Below are positions 19,790-29,358 of a DNA stretch of 64,000 nucleotides, piece after piece. Every line of letters starts with the position of its first letter. Within the stretch, counting starts at the first letter, position 1. The notes under the pieces were generated by a model. It worked only from the letters and a program-made list of their open reading frames with translations, was not told the origin of the DNA and searched no databases. A program made the translations under genes and the position numbers. The DNA comes from AP-15 sp963702685 (GTDB taxonomy: Bacteria > Pseudomonadota > Alphaproteobacteria > ATCC43930 > CGMCC-115725), in assembly GCA_963702685.1 (NCBI GenBank), contig CAVPDQ010000022.1:124001-188000 (forward strand). Reading direction: 5' to 3'.

Positions 19790-21610
19790 TTGTGGTCTGC
19801 CCGAACGGGGGCGGGGACTAAGCTGGCAGGCCGGCTTCTGCCGGTCGTGGCACTGATTGCGACGCTGTTGCCGGCCAGCGCACGGGCCGATTTACGGTAT
19901 CGAACCGAGATCGTCGGTGTCTCGGGTGGCGACCTGGGCGATCTTCTCGACACGGTTTCACAGCTGAAGGCGCTCGAAGACAGGCCTCCGGCCTCTGCTG
20001 CAGCGCTCCGCCGTCGCGCCGATCGCGATCTAGCCGGCCTTCGCGATGCCGCGCATAGCCTCGGCTACTGGGGCGCTCAGTTTTCTTATGACGTCGACAG
20101 CACGACAGAGCCGGCAAAAGTCGTGGTGACGGTGACGCCGGGCGGCTTGTATCACGTCGATAGCGTTTGGGTGCTGGGACCCGATGGACAACGCTTGGCG
20201 ATCCCCGGCGCAATGCCTTTGCCGTTGAAACCGGGCGATCCGGCGCGCACCGCCCCGGTGCTCGCCGCCGAGGCGGCGCTGGTGGTCCGCTTCACCAACA
20301 GCGGTCATCCGTTCGCCAAGGCGACCGCTCGCCGCGTGGTCATCGACAAAGGTGCGATGACAATGGCGGTCACCTACCGGATCGACCCCGGTCCGCAGAT
20401 GCGTTTCGGTCGGACCAGGATTACCGGGCTCGATCGGCTCGATCCCGGCTACGTCGAGAGACGGTTGGGTTGGCAGGGGGGCGAAACCTACGATGCCGCC
20501 AAGGTCGAAGCGTCCCGCTCGGCGCTGCTCCAAAGCGGATTGTTCAGCACGGTGGCGATCACACCCTCGGCGGACCCCAAAACCCCCGGCGAAGCAGCAA
20601 TGACGATCGCCGTCACCGAGCGGGCGCATCGCACGATCGGCGTGGGCTTGGCCTACAATACCAGCCAAGGTGCGGGCGCCCGCGCCTTCTGGGAAAACCG
20701 CAACCTGTTTGGCAACGCCGAATATCTAAAGCTCGACGCCAGTGCCGGACAGCAGGTCGACGCCTTTGCCGCAAATTTTCGCCGCCCCGACTTTCTCTCC
20801 ACCGGCCAAGACCTGCTGGCTACCGCCGAGGTCGCGAACGACACGCCCGTCGCTTATCGCAGCCGCCGGGCATTGGCCACGATCGGCCTTGAACGCCGCT
20901 TCGGCCCGTTGCTGACCGGCGGCGCATCGGTAGAGGCCCAGACCGCGAACGTCGAGCAGCTCGCGACGCTGAGCCCGTTTACCGCGACCGAACGCACCCA
21001 AAGCTACGAGCTTTTAGGCGTCCCAGCCTATGTGAAGCTCGATACGACCGACAATTTGCTCGACCCGACGCACGGTTGGCGAGCTCAGCTCACGGTAACA
21101 CCCGCCCACACCTTTTCGCGCCCGGATTTGAATTTTGTGACGAGCTTGGTCTCGGTCAGCACCTATCGGCCTGTCGGCGGCAGTGACCGAGTGGTCCTGG
21201 CTGGCAGGTTGGCGCTCGGCTCGCTCGATGGCGCGCCGCTCGCCGAGCTGCCGGCCGACCAGCAAATCTACGCCGGTGGGGGCGGATCGATCCGTCCCTA
21301 TGGCTACCAGATGGCCGGAGCGCTCGACAGCAGCAATATCCCGATCGGCGGGAAGTCGAGCCTCGTCGGCAATCTCGAAGCCCGCATCAAGCTCACCCCG
21401 ACGATCGGGCTGGTGCCGTTCATCGACGCCGGCAGCTTCTACCAGAAGAGCCTGCCGCAATTCGGCGAGCGCCTGTTTTACGGCGTCGGTCTGGGCTTGC
21501 GCTACTATACCCCGTTCGGACCGCTGCGGCTCGATCTGGCGACCCCGCTTTACAAGCGCGGCGCCGATTCGCCGATCCAGGTCTACGTCAGCCTCGGTCA
21601 GGCCTTTTGA
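19790..21610 (+). CDS. tamA: Translocation and assembly module protein TamA
   Basis: An outer-membrane Omp85-family protein that, with TamB, helps insert autotransporters and supports phospholipid transport to the outer membrane. The 606 residues begin with a signal peptide (cleavage near PASARA). POTRA domains follow to about residue 270, then a 16-strand barrel ending in a terminal strand with aromatic Phe. The start is a TTG at 19790; its assignment is weak because no clear ribosome-binding site is visible. Its stop overlaps tamB as TTGA. Confidence 0.92.
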   Translation: MWSARTGAGTKLAGRLLPVVALIATLLPASARADLRYRTEIVGVSGGDLGDLLDTVSQLKALEDRPPASAAALRRRADRDLAGLRDAAHSLGYWGAQFSYDVDSTTEPAKVVVTVTPGGLYHVDSVWVLGPDGQRLAIPGAMPLPLKPGDPARTAPVLAAEAALVVRFTNSGHPFAKATARRVVIDKGAMTMAVTYRIDPGPQMRFGRTRITGLDRLDPGYVERRLGWQGGETYDAAKVEASRSALLQSGLFSTVAITPSADPKTPGEAAMTIAVTERAHRTIGVGLAYNTSQGAGARAFWENRNLFGNAEYLKLDASAGQQVDAFAANFRRPDFLSTGQDLLATAEVANDTPVAYRSRRALATIGLERRFGPLLTGGASVEAQTANVEQLATLSPFTATERTQSYELLGVPAYVKLDTTDNLLDPTHGWRAQLTVTPAHTFSRPDLNFVTSLVSVSTYRPVGGSDRVVLAGRLALGSLDGAPLAELPADQQIYAGGGGSIRPYGYQMAGALDSSNIPIGGKSSLVGNLEARIKLTPTIGLVPFIDAGSFYQKSLPQFGERLFYGVGLGLRYYTPFGPLRLDLATPLYKRGADSPIQVYVSLGQAF

Positions 21611-24600
21611 GCCAGCGCCTGGGCCGATTGCTTCACCGCATCGGGATCGCGCTGGGGCTCCTGATCGCCCTCTTCGCCGCAGTTTTCGGCTTGGCGCAGA
21701 CTCCGCCGGGCCAACGCTGGCTTGGGCGAGCGGTCGCGGCGGCTCTGAGCAGCCCCGATTTCCTCGTCGCGGTCGACGGACTGAACGGGCTCGTGCCGTT
21801 TCATTTCGAGATCGGCCGGATCGAGATCGGCGATGCGGGCGGCGCCTATCTGATCCTGCATAACCTCGCCGTCCGCGTCTCGCCGACGCAGCTGCTCGCG
21901 GGGCGCATCAGCATCCGATCGCTGACCATCGGCGAAATCGATATGGCGCGGCTGCCGAGCTCGTCGGGCTCGTCTCGCCCGCTGGCCGATTACCTGCACG
22001 TTCCGCGGCTTCCGATGGCGGTCGCGCTCGAACGGCTCGTCATCGAGCGGCTCGCATTGGGCGCGCGGGTGGCAGGCGACCGCGTCGTCTCGACAATCGA
22101 GGGGCGGGCTCGGATCGCCGGCAACTCGGCACGTATATCTTTCGATCTGCATCGGGTCGACGGCCGGGCGGGGAGCATTGCGCTCGCGATAGCGATCATC
22201 GGCACGCCGCCGGTGTTGAGCTTGCGTCTCAGCGCCAGTGAGCCAACCGGCATCCTGATAGACCGCCTCCTCGACCGCCGGGATCGTTTGCCGTTCGCTC
22301 TTTCCGTCGATGGCATCGGGCCGGTCGCCAACTGGCATGGCCTGGTGACGGCCTCCGCCGGCGCGGGCGCTCGTCTCGACGCGAATGTGAGCCTGGCCGC
22401 CGCCGGTGAGACCGGGTTCGGGCTGAGCGGCACAGCCGATCTCGCGCGGCTCCTCCCGACCGAGCTTGCACCGATTGTCGGCGACCCTCTGCGGTTGGAG
22501 ATGCACGCCCGGCTCAGCCAAGAGATCGCGCTCGGCCGGCTGACGATCGACGCCCAGGCTGGCACGTTGACGGCCGACGCCACCGTGAAGCGGCCGAACG
22601 ACTTCGTCACGGCCCATCTTCACACCGACATCCCGGACCTTTCCCTGCTGTCGCCGGTGCTCGGCGCAAAGCTCGGCGGTTCCGGCTCTTTGAGCGCGAC
22701 CCTCGCCGGCGGCAAGACCCATCCGACTTTGACGGCAAACCTGTCGATAATGGGGGCGCGGGCTTACGGCTCCAGCGCCGAACGGGTCGAAGTGAAGGCG
22801 TCGGCAATACCGCTGGGACCGCTCGGTGATCGGCACACCCGCATCAACGTGGCGGCGAGTGGTCGGCTCCAGGGCCTCGTCCTCCCCGGGAGTGCAGCAC
22901 TGCCGGCGAGCCTCGGACGCGACCTGGAGTTTTCGCTGACTGGCGGCGTCGCCGGCGACGGCAGCGCCATCGAGCTCGGCCGGCTGAGCGTGCATGGCAT
23001 GGGCCTCGAGATGACTGGTGCAGGGCGGATGGCCGGCGCCGAGACGTCGGGCCGGCTCGAATTGGCGGCTGCCGATTTGCGCCCGTTTAGCGGGTTGCTC
23101 GGGCATCCGGTCGGCGGCTCGGCGAGGCTCGCGGTCAAGGTGACAAAGCGGCCTGCGGGTGGGCTCGGGGCGACTTTTGACGGTTCGACCGCTGACCTGC
23201 ACACCGGAATTGCGATCGCGGATGCGCTGCTCGGCGGTACGGTGACAATCAAGGGTGCGGTCGAACGTGCGGCGAACGGCGGGCTCAGCGCCGACCACAT
23301 CAATATCGACGGCGCGGCAGCCAAGCTTTCCGGAAACGCGCGGTTCGACCCGGCCTCGCAACACCTCGATGCGGCGTTGGACCTCGCTGTTGCGCGGCTC
23401 GATCCGCTCGGCAAAGCGCTCGGTGCCGAGCTTAGGGGTGCGGGCACCATTCGGGTTCAAGCAACGGGGGTGCTCGATCGGCTCGCGGTTAAAGGCGAGC
23501 TCGACGGGCGCAGCGTCGCCGCCGCGGGTGTCGCATTCGACCGGGTCCGGCTCGCCGCTCGAACCGCCGATCTCGCGACGCTCCGGGCTGAGATCGACGG
23601 CAGCTTTGCGGCCCGCGGTCTCGAAGGAACGCTCGCGCTCACAGCGCTGCCCGAAGGCGGCGATATCGCCATCCCGCAATTGCGGCTGACCGCGGCGGGG
23701 AGCTCGATCGCCGGTGGCCTGCGCATCGCCCGCGACACGGGCCTGGTCCGCGGCAAGATCACCGGGCGGATGCCGGACCTCGCCCGCTGGTCCAAGCTCG
23801 TCGGCAAGCCGATCGGGGGCAGTCTCGAATTTATCGCCGCCCTCGATGCCGATGGCGGCCAACGCTTCGATCTTTCTGCGACCGGAGGGAACCTTTCAGC
23901 CGGCACCGGATCTTCCCTTCTTCGGATCGGCCGCCTCGACGCGGCGATCCGGCTCGCGAATCTGCGGCGAGCCCCTTCGATAAGCGGGCGGCTGGCGCTG
24001 ACCCAGGGCCGCTTCGGGGCAGCCCGCCTTGCAGCAGCGAAGCTCACTGTCGCAAGCCCGAGGCCCGGCCGCTTTGCCTTTGACGGCGAGGCAAAGGGCC
24101 AGCCATTGTCGGCCAGCTTCGCCGGCGAGGGCGCCCTCATCCCCGATGGCGTCGAGCTCCGCCTCAACCGGCTTATCGGCTCGGTCGGTGGCGATCGGTT
24201 GGCGCTGCAAACCCCGCTGATCGTGTCGCGGCGGGCATCCAATATCGCCGTTTCCGGGTTGGACCTTCGTGTGGGAAGCGGCCGGATCAGTGGCTCCGGC
24301 GAAGTGCGCGGCGACGGCGTGACGTTGGCGGTGGCTGCGAAGGATTTGTCGATCGCATCGGCCGCGCGCACGCTCGGCTATCGCGGAATGCAGGGTCAGC
24401 TGTCCGGGACGGTCCGGATCGGCGGCAGCTTAGGTGCGCCGCGCGGCCATTTGATGCTGACCGCCCGCGACCTCGACCTTTCGGCCCACACCGGTCCCGG
24501 CGGCCTCGGGCTCGCGATAGCCGGCGATTGGAACGGGCGGGATCTCGCTGTGCACGGGCAAGTCACAGGACTAAAGGGCGACAACATCGCCTTTGGCGGG

Positions 24601-25995
24601 TCGGTGCCGCTGCGGCTCAATCGCGCGCCATTCGGCATTTCGGTGCCGGCCGATGGCCGGCTTGCGCTCAATCTGCGCGGCAGCGGCCGGCTCGAAAATC
24701 TGGCCGATCTGTTGCCGCTCGGCGAAGACCGGGTCGCCGGACGCTTCTCGGCCGATGTTTCGCTGGCCGGCACGGTGGCCGCCCCGGCGGCGAGCGGACA
24801 GATGAAGGTCATCGACGGCCGCTGGGAGAATTTTGCGAGCGGTGCGGTGCTGACCGGCATCGAGGCGAACCTCACCGGCGACCGCGACCGTTTTCAGCTC
24901 GCCTCGTTCACCGCCGCCGACACTGCCGGCGGGCATGTCGAGGCGCGCGGCAGCGTGATGCTGGGCCGACCGGCCGGACCGGTCGTCGAGCTGTCGGCAA
25001 GGCTGGCGCAGTTTCGCATTGCTGCACGCGACGAGGCGGTCATCACGGCGAGCGGCAGCATCACGGCCGCCGGGCCGGTCGGCAGCCCGAAAATCACCGG
25101 GCGGCTGACCATCGACAAAGGCGAAATCACCCTGCCGCAGAGCCCGTCGCCGAATGTCGTCGGCCTCGACGTCATCTTCGTTGACAGCAAAAGCGGCAAA
25201 GCGCCGGCGCCGTCTTCGCCGCCATCGGCCACCGCGTTGCTGCCGGCACCGCTCGATCTGCAGCTCGATGCGCCCGGCCCGATCTTTGTCCGCGGGCACG
25301 GGCTCGACAGCCAGTGGCGCGGCAGGCTGACGGTCCGAGGCACCAGCGCCGCTCCAGACATCACCGGCCGGCTCGAGCAAATCCAGGGCAGCTTCGATCT
25401 CCTCGGCAAGACCTTTCAGCTGACCCGGGGCGCGATCGTTTTCGGCGGCGGCAGCAAGCTCGATCCGACACTCGACATCGTCGCCGAAGCCGGCGCTGCC
25501 GACATTACCGCGCGGGTCGTCATCACCGGGCTGGCCTCGGCCCCGAAAATCGCGCTGGCCTCGACGCCTGCTCTACCCGAGGACGAGATCCTGGCCCGGG
25601 TCTTGTTCGGGCGGAGCCTCGGCCGGATCTCGGCCGCGCAAGGTTTGCAGCTGGCTCAGGCAGCGGCGGCGCTTGCCGGCGGCGGGCCGGGCATGGTCGA
25701 CAAGCTGCGCGGCAAGCTCGGCCTCGACTGGCTGCGCTTGGGCGAAGGCTCGAGCGGACCGGCAAGCAGCATCCTCAATCCCGCCCTCGCCAACCCCGCC
25801 GGAACCGGCAATGCAGCCGTGAGCGCCGGCAAATATCTGATGCCCGGCGTTTCGGTCGGCGTCACCCAGGGAGTCTCTCCACCGACCAGCAAAGTCACCG
25901 TGCAGATCGAGCTGCGCCCGCATGTGACGGTGCAGGGCGAAGCCGGCCAAAGCGGCAACACCGGGATCGGGCTGAACTATCAATATGATTACTGA
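21607..25995 (+). CDS. tamB: Translocation and assembly module protein TamB
   Basis: An inner-membrane-anchored periplasm-spanning AsmA/TamB-family protein (DUF490) that partners TamA. The 1462 residues have an N-terminal membrane anchor (about residues 11-30, LLHRIGIALGLLIALFAAV), then a very long beta-rich lipid-groove region, and the conserved DUF490 C-terminus (RGHGLDSQWRGRLTVRGT ... KFDP-like SKLDPTLDIVAEA ... LARVLFGRSLGRISAAQ) ending in a terminal strand with aromatic Tyr. The start is TTG, coupled to tamA. Confidence 0.94.
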   Translation: MSQRLGRLLHRIGIALGLLIALFAAVFGLAQTPPGQRWLGRAVAAALSSPDFLVAVDGLNGLVPFHFEIGRIEIGDAGGAYLILHNLAVRVSPTQLLAGRISIRSLTIGEIDMARLPSSSGSSRPLADYLHVPRLPMAVALERLVIERLALGARVAGDRVVSTIEGRARIAGNSARISFDLHRVDGRAGSIALAIAIIGTPPVLSLRLSASEPTGILIDRLLDRRDRLPFALSVDGIGPVANWHGLVTASAGAGARLDANVSLAAAGETGFGLSGTADLARLLPTELAPIVGDPLRLEMHARLSQEIALGRLTIDAQAGTLTADATVKRPNDFVTAHLHTDIPDLSLLSPVLGAKLGGSGSLSATLAGGKTHPTLTANLSIMGARAYGSSAERVEVKASAIPLGPLGDRHTRINVAASGRLQGLVLPGSAALPASLGRDLEFSLTGGVAGDGSAIELGRLSVHGMGLEMTGAGRMAGAETSGRLELAAADLRPFSGLLGHPVGGSARLAVKVTKRPAGGLGATFDGSTADLHTGIAIADALLGGTVTIKGAVERAANGGLSADHINIDGAAAKLSGNARFDPASQHLDAALDLAVARLDPLGKALGAELRGAGTIRVQATGVLDRLAVKGELDGRSVAAAGVAFDRVRLAARTADLATLRAEIDGSFAARGLEGTLALTALPEGGDIAIPQLRLTAAGSSIAGGLRIARDTGLVRGKITGRMPDLARWSKLVGKPIGGSLEFIAALDADGGQRFDLSATGGNLSAGTGSSLLRIGRLDAAIRLANLRRAPSISGRLALTQGRFGAARLAAAKLTVASPRPGRFAFDGEAKGQPLSASFAGEGALIPDGVELRLNRLIGSVGGDRLALQTPLIVSRRASNIAVSGLDLRVGSGRISGSGEVRGDGVTLAVAAKDLSIASAARTLGYRGMQGQLSGTVRIGGSLGAPRGHLMLTARDLDLSAHTGPGGLGLAIAGDWNGRDLAVHGQVTGLKGDNIAFGGSVPLRLNRAPFGISVPADGRLALNLRGSGRLENLADLLPLGEDRVAGRFSADVSLAGTVAAPAASGQMKVIDGRWENFASGAVLTGIEANLTGDRDRFQLASFTAADTAGGHVEARGSVMLGRPAGPVVELSARLAQFRIAARDEAVITASGSITAAGPVGSPKITGRLTIDKGEITLPQSPSPNVVGLDVIFVDSKSGKAPAPSSPPSATALLPAPLDLQLDAPGPIFVRGHGLDSQWRGRLTVRGTSAAPDITGRLEQIQGSFDLLGKTFQLTRGAIVFGGGSKLDPTLDIVAEAGAADITARVVITGLASAPKIALASTPALPEDEILARVLFGRSLGRISAAQGLQLAQAAAALAGGGPGMVDKLRGKLGLDWLRLGEGSSGPASSILNPALANPAGTGNAAVSAGKYLMPGVSVGVTQGVSPPTSKVTVQIELRPHVTVQGEAGQSGNTGIGLNYQYDY

Positions 25996-26046
25996 CCACA
26001 TCGCGGGTTCAACGCGCACGGCGCCGCCTGATCCGACACGGCGTCC

Positions 26047-26310
26047 TCAAAGAAGCGCGTCGGCCGCGTAGGCATAAGCGGTCGAGAGACGTGTGTCTTG
26101 CAGCAACTCGCCGATATCGCAGCCATAGGCGGTGCAGATCGCGGCGAGATCGGCGAAGTGAATGCGCCGCGATCCGGTTTCGATCCGATGATAGGTGAGG
26201 CGGGGCATGCCGAGGACCTGCCCGGCCGCCTCCTGGGTCAATCCCAGCGCACGCCGGCGCCGGCGCAACGCCGAACGGATACAGGCTTGTGCATCATCGG
26301 CTCGTCGCAT
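26047..26310 (-). CDS. XRE-family transcription regulator
   Basis: An 87-residue single-domain helix-turn-helix protein: LGLTQEAAGQVLGMPRLTYHRIETG (recognition helix region) and ADLAAICTAYGCDIGELL. The ATG at 26310 follows an AGGAGAG sequence, so longer readings are rejected. It diverges from an acyl-CoA dehydrogenase over a short AT-rich region packed with inverted repeats. It is thus probably an autorepressor that also controls the neighbour. Confidence 0.85.
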   Translation of the reverse strand: MRRADDAQACIRSALRRRRRALGLTQEAAGQVLGMPRLTYHRIETGSRRIHFADLAAICTAYGCDIGELLQDTRLSTAYAYAADALL

Positions 26311-26400
26311 CGATCTCTCCTGCTGTTGCGAGCGGAACAATCCGGCGCCGAGCGCCGTGCCTAGGCGCGCCCGTTTGGATCGTCCAACGCCCATGTTTCT

Positions 26401-26450
26401 AATATCGCATATATAGCGAATTTTGTCAAGCAAAAATGCGATATTATTAT
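26401..26450. promoter_or_regulatory. AT-rich divergent promoter with nested operators
   Basis: Minus promoter: TTGACA (26429-26424), 17 bases, GATATT (26406-26401), toward the XRE gene. Plus promoter: TTGTCA (26423-26428), 16 bases, TATTAT (26445-26450), toward the dehydrogenase. ATATCGCAT (26402-26410) and ATGCGATAT (26436-26444) are exact inverted copies, and TCGC-ATATATA-GCGA (26405-26419) nests inside. The AT content contrasts with the flanking GC-rich DNA. Confidence 0.6.
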
Positions 26451-26518
26451 CAGATATATGGTTCTTGACCCCCGTGGCGGCGGCAGGGACGATCGGGCCG
26501 AGCGTCCGGAGATCGCCG

Positions 26519-27706
26519 ATGGATTTTGCGCTGACCGCCGATTTGGTCGAGTTGAAGGAGCGCACCGAGGAGCTTGTGCGCGCGCGGATCGTCCCGCTCG
26601 AGGACGATCCGCGCCAGACCGCGCATGGTCCCAGCCCGGAACTGCGCCGCGAGCTTGTCGCGCTCGGGCGGCAGGCCGGGCTGCTGTCCCCGCATGTCGG
26701 CCCCGAATGGGGTGGCCTCGGGCTCGATCACCGCGCAAAAGCTATTGTTTTTGAGGCCGCAGGCTATTCGCCCCTAGGACCGGTTGCGCTCAACTGTGCG
26801 GCTCCCGACGAAGCCAACATGCATCTTCTCGAGCAGATCGCCGAGGAGCATCAGAAGGAGCGTTGGCTGCGCCCGCTCGCCGTCGGAGATATCCGGTCGT
26901 GCTTTATGATGACCGAGCCGGCTCCCGGGGCCGGGTCTGATCCATCGATGCTGCAGACGACGGCGCGGCGCGACGGCAGCGAGTTCGTGATCGATGGCCG
27001 CAAATGGTTGATCACCGGGGCAGTTGGTGCCGAATTCGCAATCATTATGGCAAAAACCGGGGGCGATGAAGCCGGGCCGGCCGGCGCAACGATGTTCCTG
27101 TCGCCGATGAGCGCGCCCGGCATAACGATTGAGCGGGTGCTCGATACGCTCGACAGCTATATGTCGGGCGGCCATGCCGTTATCCGCCTCGACGGCCTGC
27201 GGGTGCACGAAAGCCAGGTGCTGGGCCGGGTCGGCGAGGGCTTTCGCTATGCCCAGGCGCGGCTCGCGCCGGCGCGGCTGACCCATTGCATGCGCTGGCT
27301 CGGCGCCGCCTGCCGCGCGCACGACATTGCCACCGATTATGCCCGTCGGCGCCGCGCCTTTGGCAAGCCGCTCGGCGAGCACGAAGGCGTCGGCTTCATG
27401 CTGGCCGACAACGAGATGGATTTGCATACGAGCCGCCTCGTCATTTGGCATACCGCCTGGGTCCTCGACCAGGGTCGGCACGGCCGCCATGAATCGAGCA
27501 TGGCCAAGGTGATTTGCTCGGAAGCGATCTGGCGGGTTGTCGACCGCAGCATGCAGATCTTGGGTGGCCTGGGCATCACCGACGATACGATCGTGGCTCG
27601 CCTCTTCCGCGAAATCCGCCCGTTCCGCATCTATGACGGCCCGTCCGAGGTGCATCGCTGGTCGATCGCCCAGCGCATCCTCCGCGGCCAAGGGCGGGCG
27701 TCATGA
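26519..27706 (+). CDS. Acyl-CoA dehydrogenase family protein
   Basis: An FAD enzyme oxidising an acyl-CoA to the enoyl-CoA; 395 residues. The N-terminal helical domain ends at about 120; the FAD/substrate middle domain starts with CFMMTEPAPGAGSDPSMLQTTA; the C-terminal helical domain has RRAFGKPLGEHEGVGFMLAD and QILGGLGITDDT, all family-typical. This sub-type resembles the ACAD10/11-like group with mid-to-long or branched substrates. The ATG at 26519 follows a GGAG sequence. The DUF917 gene follows by 43 bases, suggesting an operon. Confidence 0.92.
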   Translation: MDFALTADLVELKERTEELVRARIVPLEDDPRQTAHGPSPELRRELVALGRQAGLLSPHVGPEWGGLGLDHRAKAIVFEAAGYSPLGPVALNCAAPDEANMHLLEQIAEEHQKERWLRPLAVGDIRSCFMMTEPAPGAGSDPSMLQTTARRDGSEFVIDGRKWLITGAVGAEFAIIMAKTGGDEAGPAGATMFLSPMSAPGITIERVLDTLDSYMSGGHAVIRLDGLRVHESQVLGRVGEGFRYAQARLAPARLTHCMRWLGAACRAHDIATDYARRRRAFGKPLGEHEGVGFMLADNEMDLHTSRLVIWHTAWVLDQGRHGRHESSMAKVICSEAIWRVVDRSMQILGGLGITDDTIVARLFREIRPFRIYDGPSEVHRWSIAQRILRGQGRAS

Positions 27707-27749
27707 CGATCTGCGGCAGCGCCGGGTGAACCATAAATCGGGCTCGGGG

Positions 27750-28874
27750 ATGGTGAGCCGGAAAATCACTCTCGACGACATCGAGGCGCTGGCGGTCGGC
27801 GCCTGGGTGCTCGGCACCGGAGGCGGGGGCAGTCCCTATCTCGGCCTCCTCAACATGCGCCGGCTCTATGCCGAGGGGCATCGGGTCGAGCTGATGCCGG
27901 CCCACGACCTGGCCGATGCGGATTGGGTGGCGGTCGTCTCGAATATGGGCGCGCCGCTGGTCGGGCAGGAGCGGCTCGCGGATAGCCGCAACATCGCCCG
28001 CGCCGTCGAAATCCAGCAAGAGCTGCTGGGCAGCGGCGCCAAATTCCGCGCGGTGATGCCGCTCGAAATCGGCGGCAACAACTCGATCCAGCCATTGATG
28101 GCGGCGGCGCATCTGGGCCTGCCGGTGGTCGATGCCGACACAATGGGCCGCGCCTACCCCGAGGCGCAGATGACCAGCGTCGCGGTTGGCGAATTGCGGC
28201 CCTATCCTTGTGTGCTCTACGACCCGCGCGGCATCGAGGCGGTGGTCCGGAGGGTGCCGAGCTGGAAATGGATGGAGCGGGCGAGCCGCCGGATTTGCGT
28301 CGAGATGGGCTCGATCGCGTCCACCTGCAAAGCCCCGCGCACCGGCGCCGAAGTGAAGGAATGGGGCATCCATTTCACCGTCACCAAGGCGATCGGCATC
28401 GGCCGCCGGCTGCGCGCGGCGCAGCGCCGGCACGAGGACCCGGTCGCCGCGGTCCTCGACGAGGGCCGCGGCAAGCTCTTGTTTCGCGGCAAGGTCGTCG
28501 ATGTTGCGCGGCGCACGACCGAGGGATATCTGCGCGGCCGGGCGGTCATCGACGGGCTCGACGACGATCGCGGCTCGCGGCTCGAAATCGCGTTCCAGAA
28601 CGAATGGGTCGTGGCCTGGCGCGACAACACGCCGCTCGTCATGTCGCCCGATCTGATCTGCGTTCTCGACACGCTCTCCGGCGAGGCCTTCGGCACCGAA
28701 ACGATCGGCTACGGCCGTCGCGTCTCGGTCATCGCCCTGCCGGCCCCACCGGTCTTCCTGACGCCGAAGGGCCTCGACCATGTCGGCCCCCGCGCCTTCG
28801 GCTACGACCTCGATTTCCGCTCGGTTTTCGCAGAGGACTCGGCGAAATTCCTATTATTGGGCCAACCGGAATAG
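27750..28874 (+). CDS. DUF917 family protein
   Basis: A protein of 374 residues. The N-terminal ITLDDIEALAVGAWVLGTGGGGSPYLGLL is the hallmark of DUF917, often adjacent to or fused with hydantoinase/oxoprolinase enzymes. GGNNSIQPLMAAAHLGLPVVDADTMGRAYPE is a second strong family block. The biochemical role is not settled; a metal-dependent step in cyclic amide or hydantoin metabolism is the usual suggestion. ATG at 27750 (GTG at 27753 alternative). It ends convergent with the orphan operon. Confidence 0.85.
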   Translation: MVSRKITLDDIEALAVGAWVLGTGGGGSPYLGLLNMRRLYAEGHRVELMPAHDLADADWVAVVSNMGAPLVGQERLADSRNIARAVEIQQELLGSGAKFRAVMPLEIGGNNSIQPLMAAAHLGLPVVDADTMGRAYPEAQMTSVAVGELRPYPCVLYDPRGIEAVVRRVPSWKWMERASRRICVEMGSIASTCKAPRTGAEVKEWGIHFTVTKAIGIGRRLRAAQRRHEDPVAAVLDEGRGKLLFRGKVVDVARRTTEGYLRGRAVIDGLDDDRGSRLEIAFQNEWVVAWRDNTPLVMSPDLICVLDTLSGEAFGTETIGYGRRVSVIALPAPPVFLTPKGLDHVGPRAFGYDLDFRSVFAEDSAKFLLLGQPE

Positions 28875-28882
28875 TCTCTCAC

Positions 28883-28913
28883 TCGAAGCGACGCTCCATG
28901 CTGCTCGCTTCGA
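28883..28913. terminator. Bidirectional hairpin after the DUF917 gene
   Basis: TCGAAGCGA (28883-28891) and TCGCTTCGA (28905-28913) form a perfect 9-bp stem with a 13-base loop in the 58-base gap between convergent genes. Confidence 0.5.
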
Positions 28914-28932
28914 TTCTCAAGTCGCGTACCGG

Positions 28933-29358
28933 CTAGAATTCCGGAGCCAACAAGGCGACCAGCTCAATCGCGAGGCGGTTCAGCAAGACCGCGTGATCAT
29001 TCGCGACAATCCCCAAGATCAGAGCGTGGCCCTCGTTCTCCAGGGCGGGATCGTGCTCGACAGCCAACGCGACACGGGCGTCTCTGCCTGCGGCTCTGAT
29101 CCGTCCGACGTTGAATTTGGCAAATATATGCGTCCGCCGGACCGTCCGAGTCGCGCATATCGCTTGCACCGCAGCTCGCTGGGGATCGGCCGATCAGCCA
29201 AAACATTCGACCCAGGTGACCGAGATTCCATTTGGATTGTCATCGCGGAGGGCATCCTTCGTGACTCCGACGGCTTCCCCCGTGTCAGAGCGTTCAATCG
29301 ATGTCCCGGAGCAATGACGGAGGACGTGATGCTCGTCGGGTACCGGGTCCCCCTTCAA
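28933..29358 (-). pseudogene. Orphan operon gene C, interrupted by an in-frame TGA
   Basis: Reading one frame from a TTG at 29358 to the stop at 28933 gives 141 codons of coherent protein with one internal TGA at 29196-29194. Before the TGA: DEHHVLRHCSGTSIE and SVTWVECFG; after it: RTHIFAKFNVGRIRA, VALAVEHDPALENEGHALI and AIELVALLAPEF. The parts resemble one small family I remember only as uncharacterised ('VLRH ... NVG ... GHALI'). The TTG overlaps gene B's stop as TTGA. A point nonsense mutation or a sequence error is the simplest reading. Confidence 0.6.

Noticed and set aside
21598..23862. A 754-codon ORF on the minus strand opposite tamB
   Set aside because: It is an antisense shadow of a long GC-rich gene with Arg/Asp/Ala-biased, motif-free sequence, and lies opposite a clearly conserved protein.
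29194..29196. TGA in gene C as a selenocysteine codon
   Set aside because: The residue position (after ECFG) has no conserved redox motif, no obvious SECIS-like hairpin follows, and gene B beside it is also broken, so nonsense mutation or sequence error is simpler.
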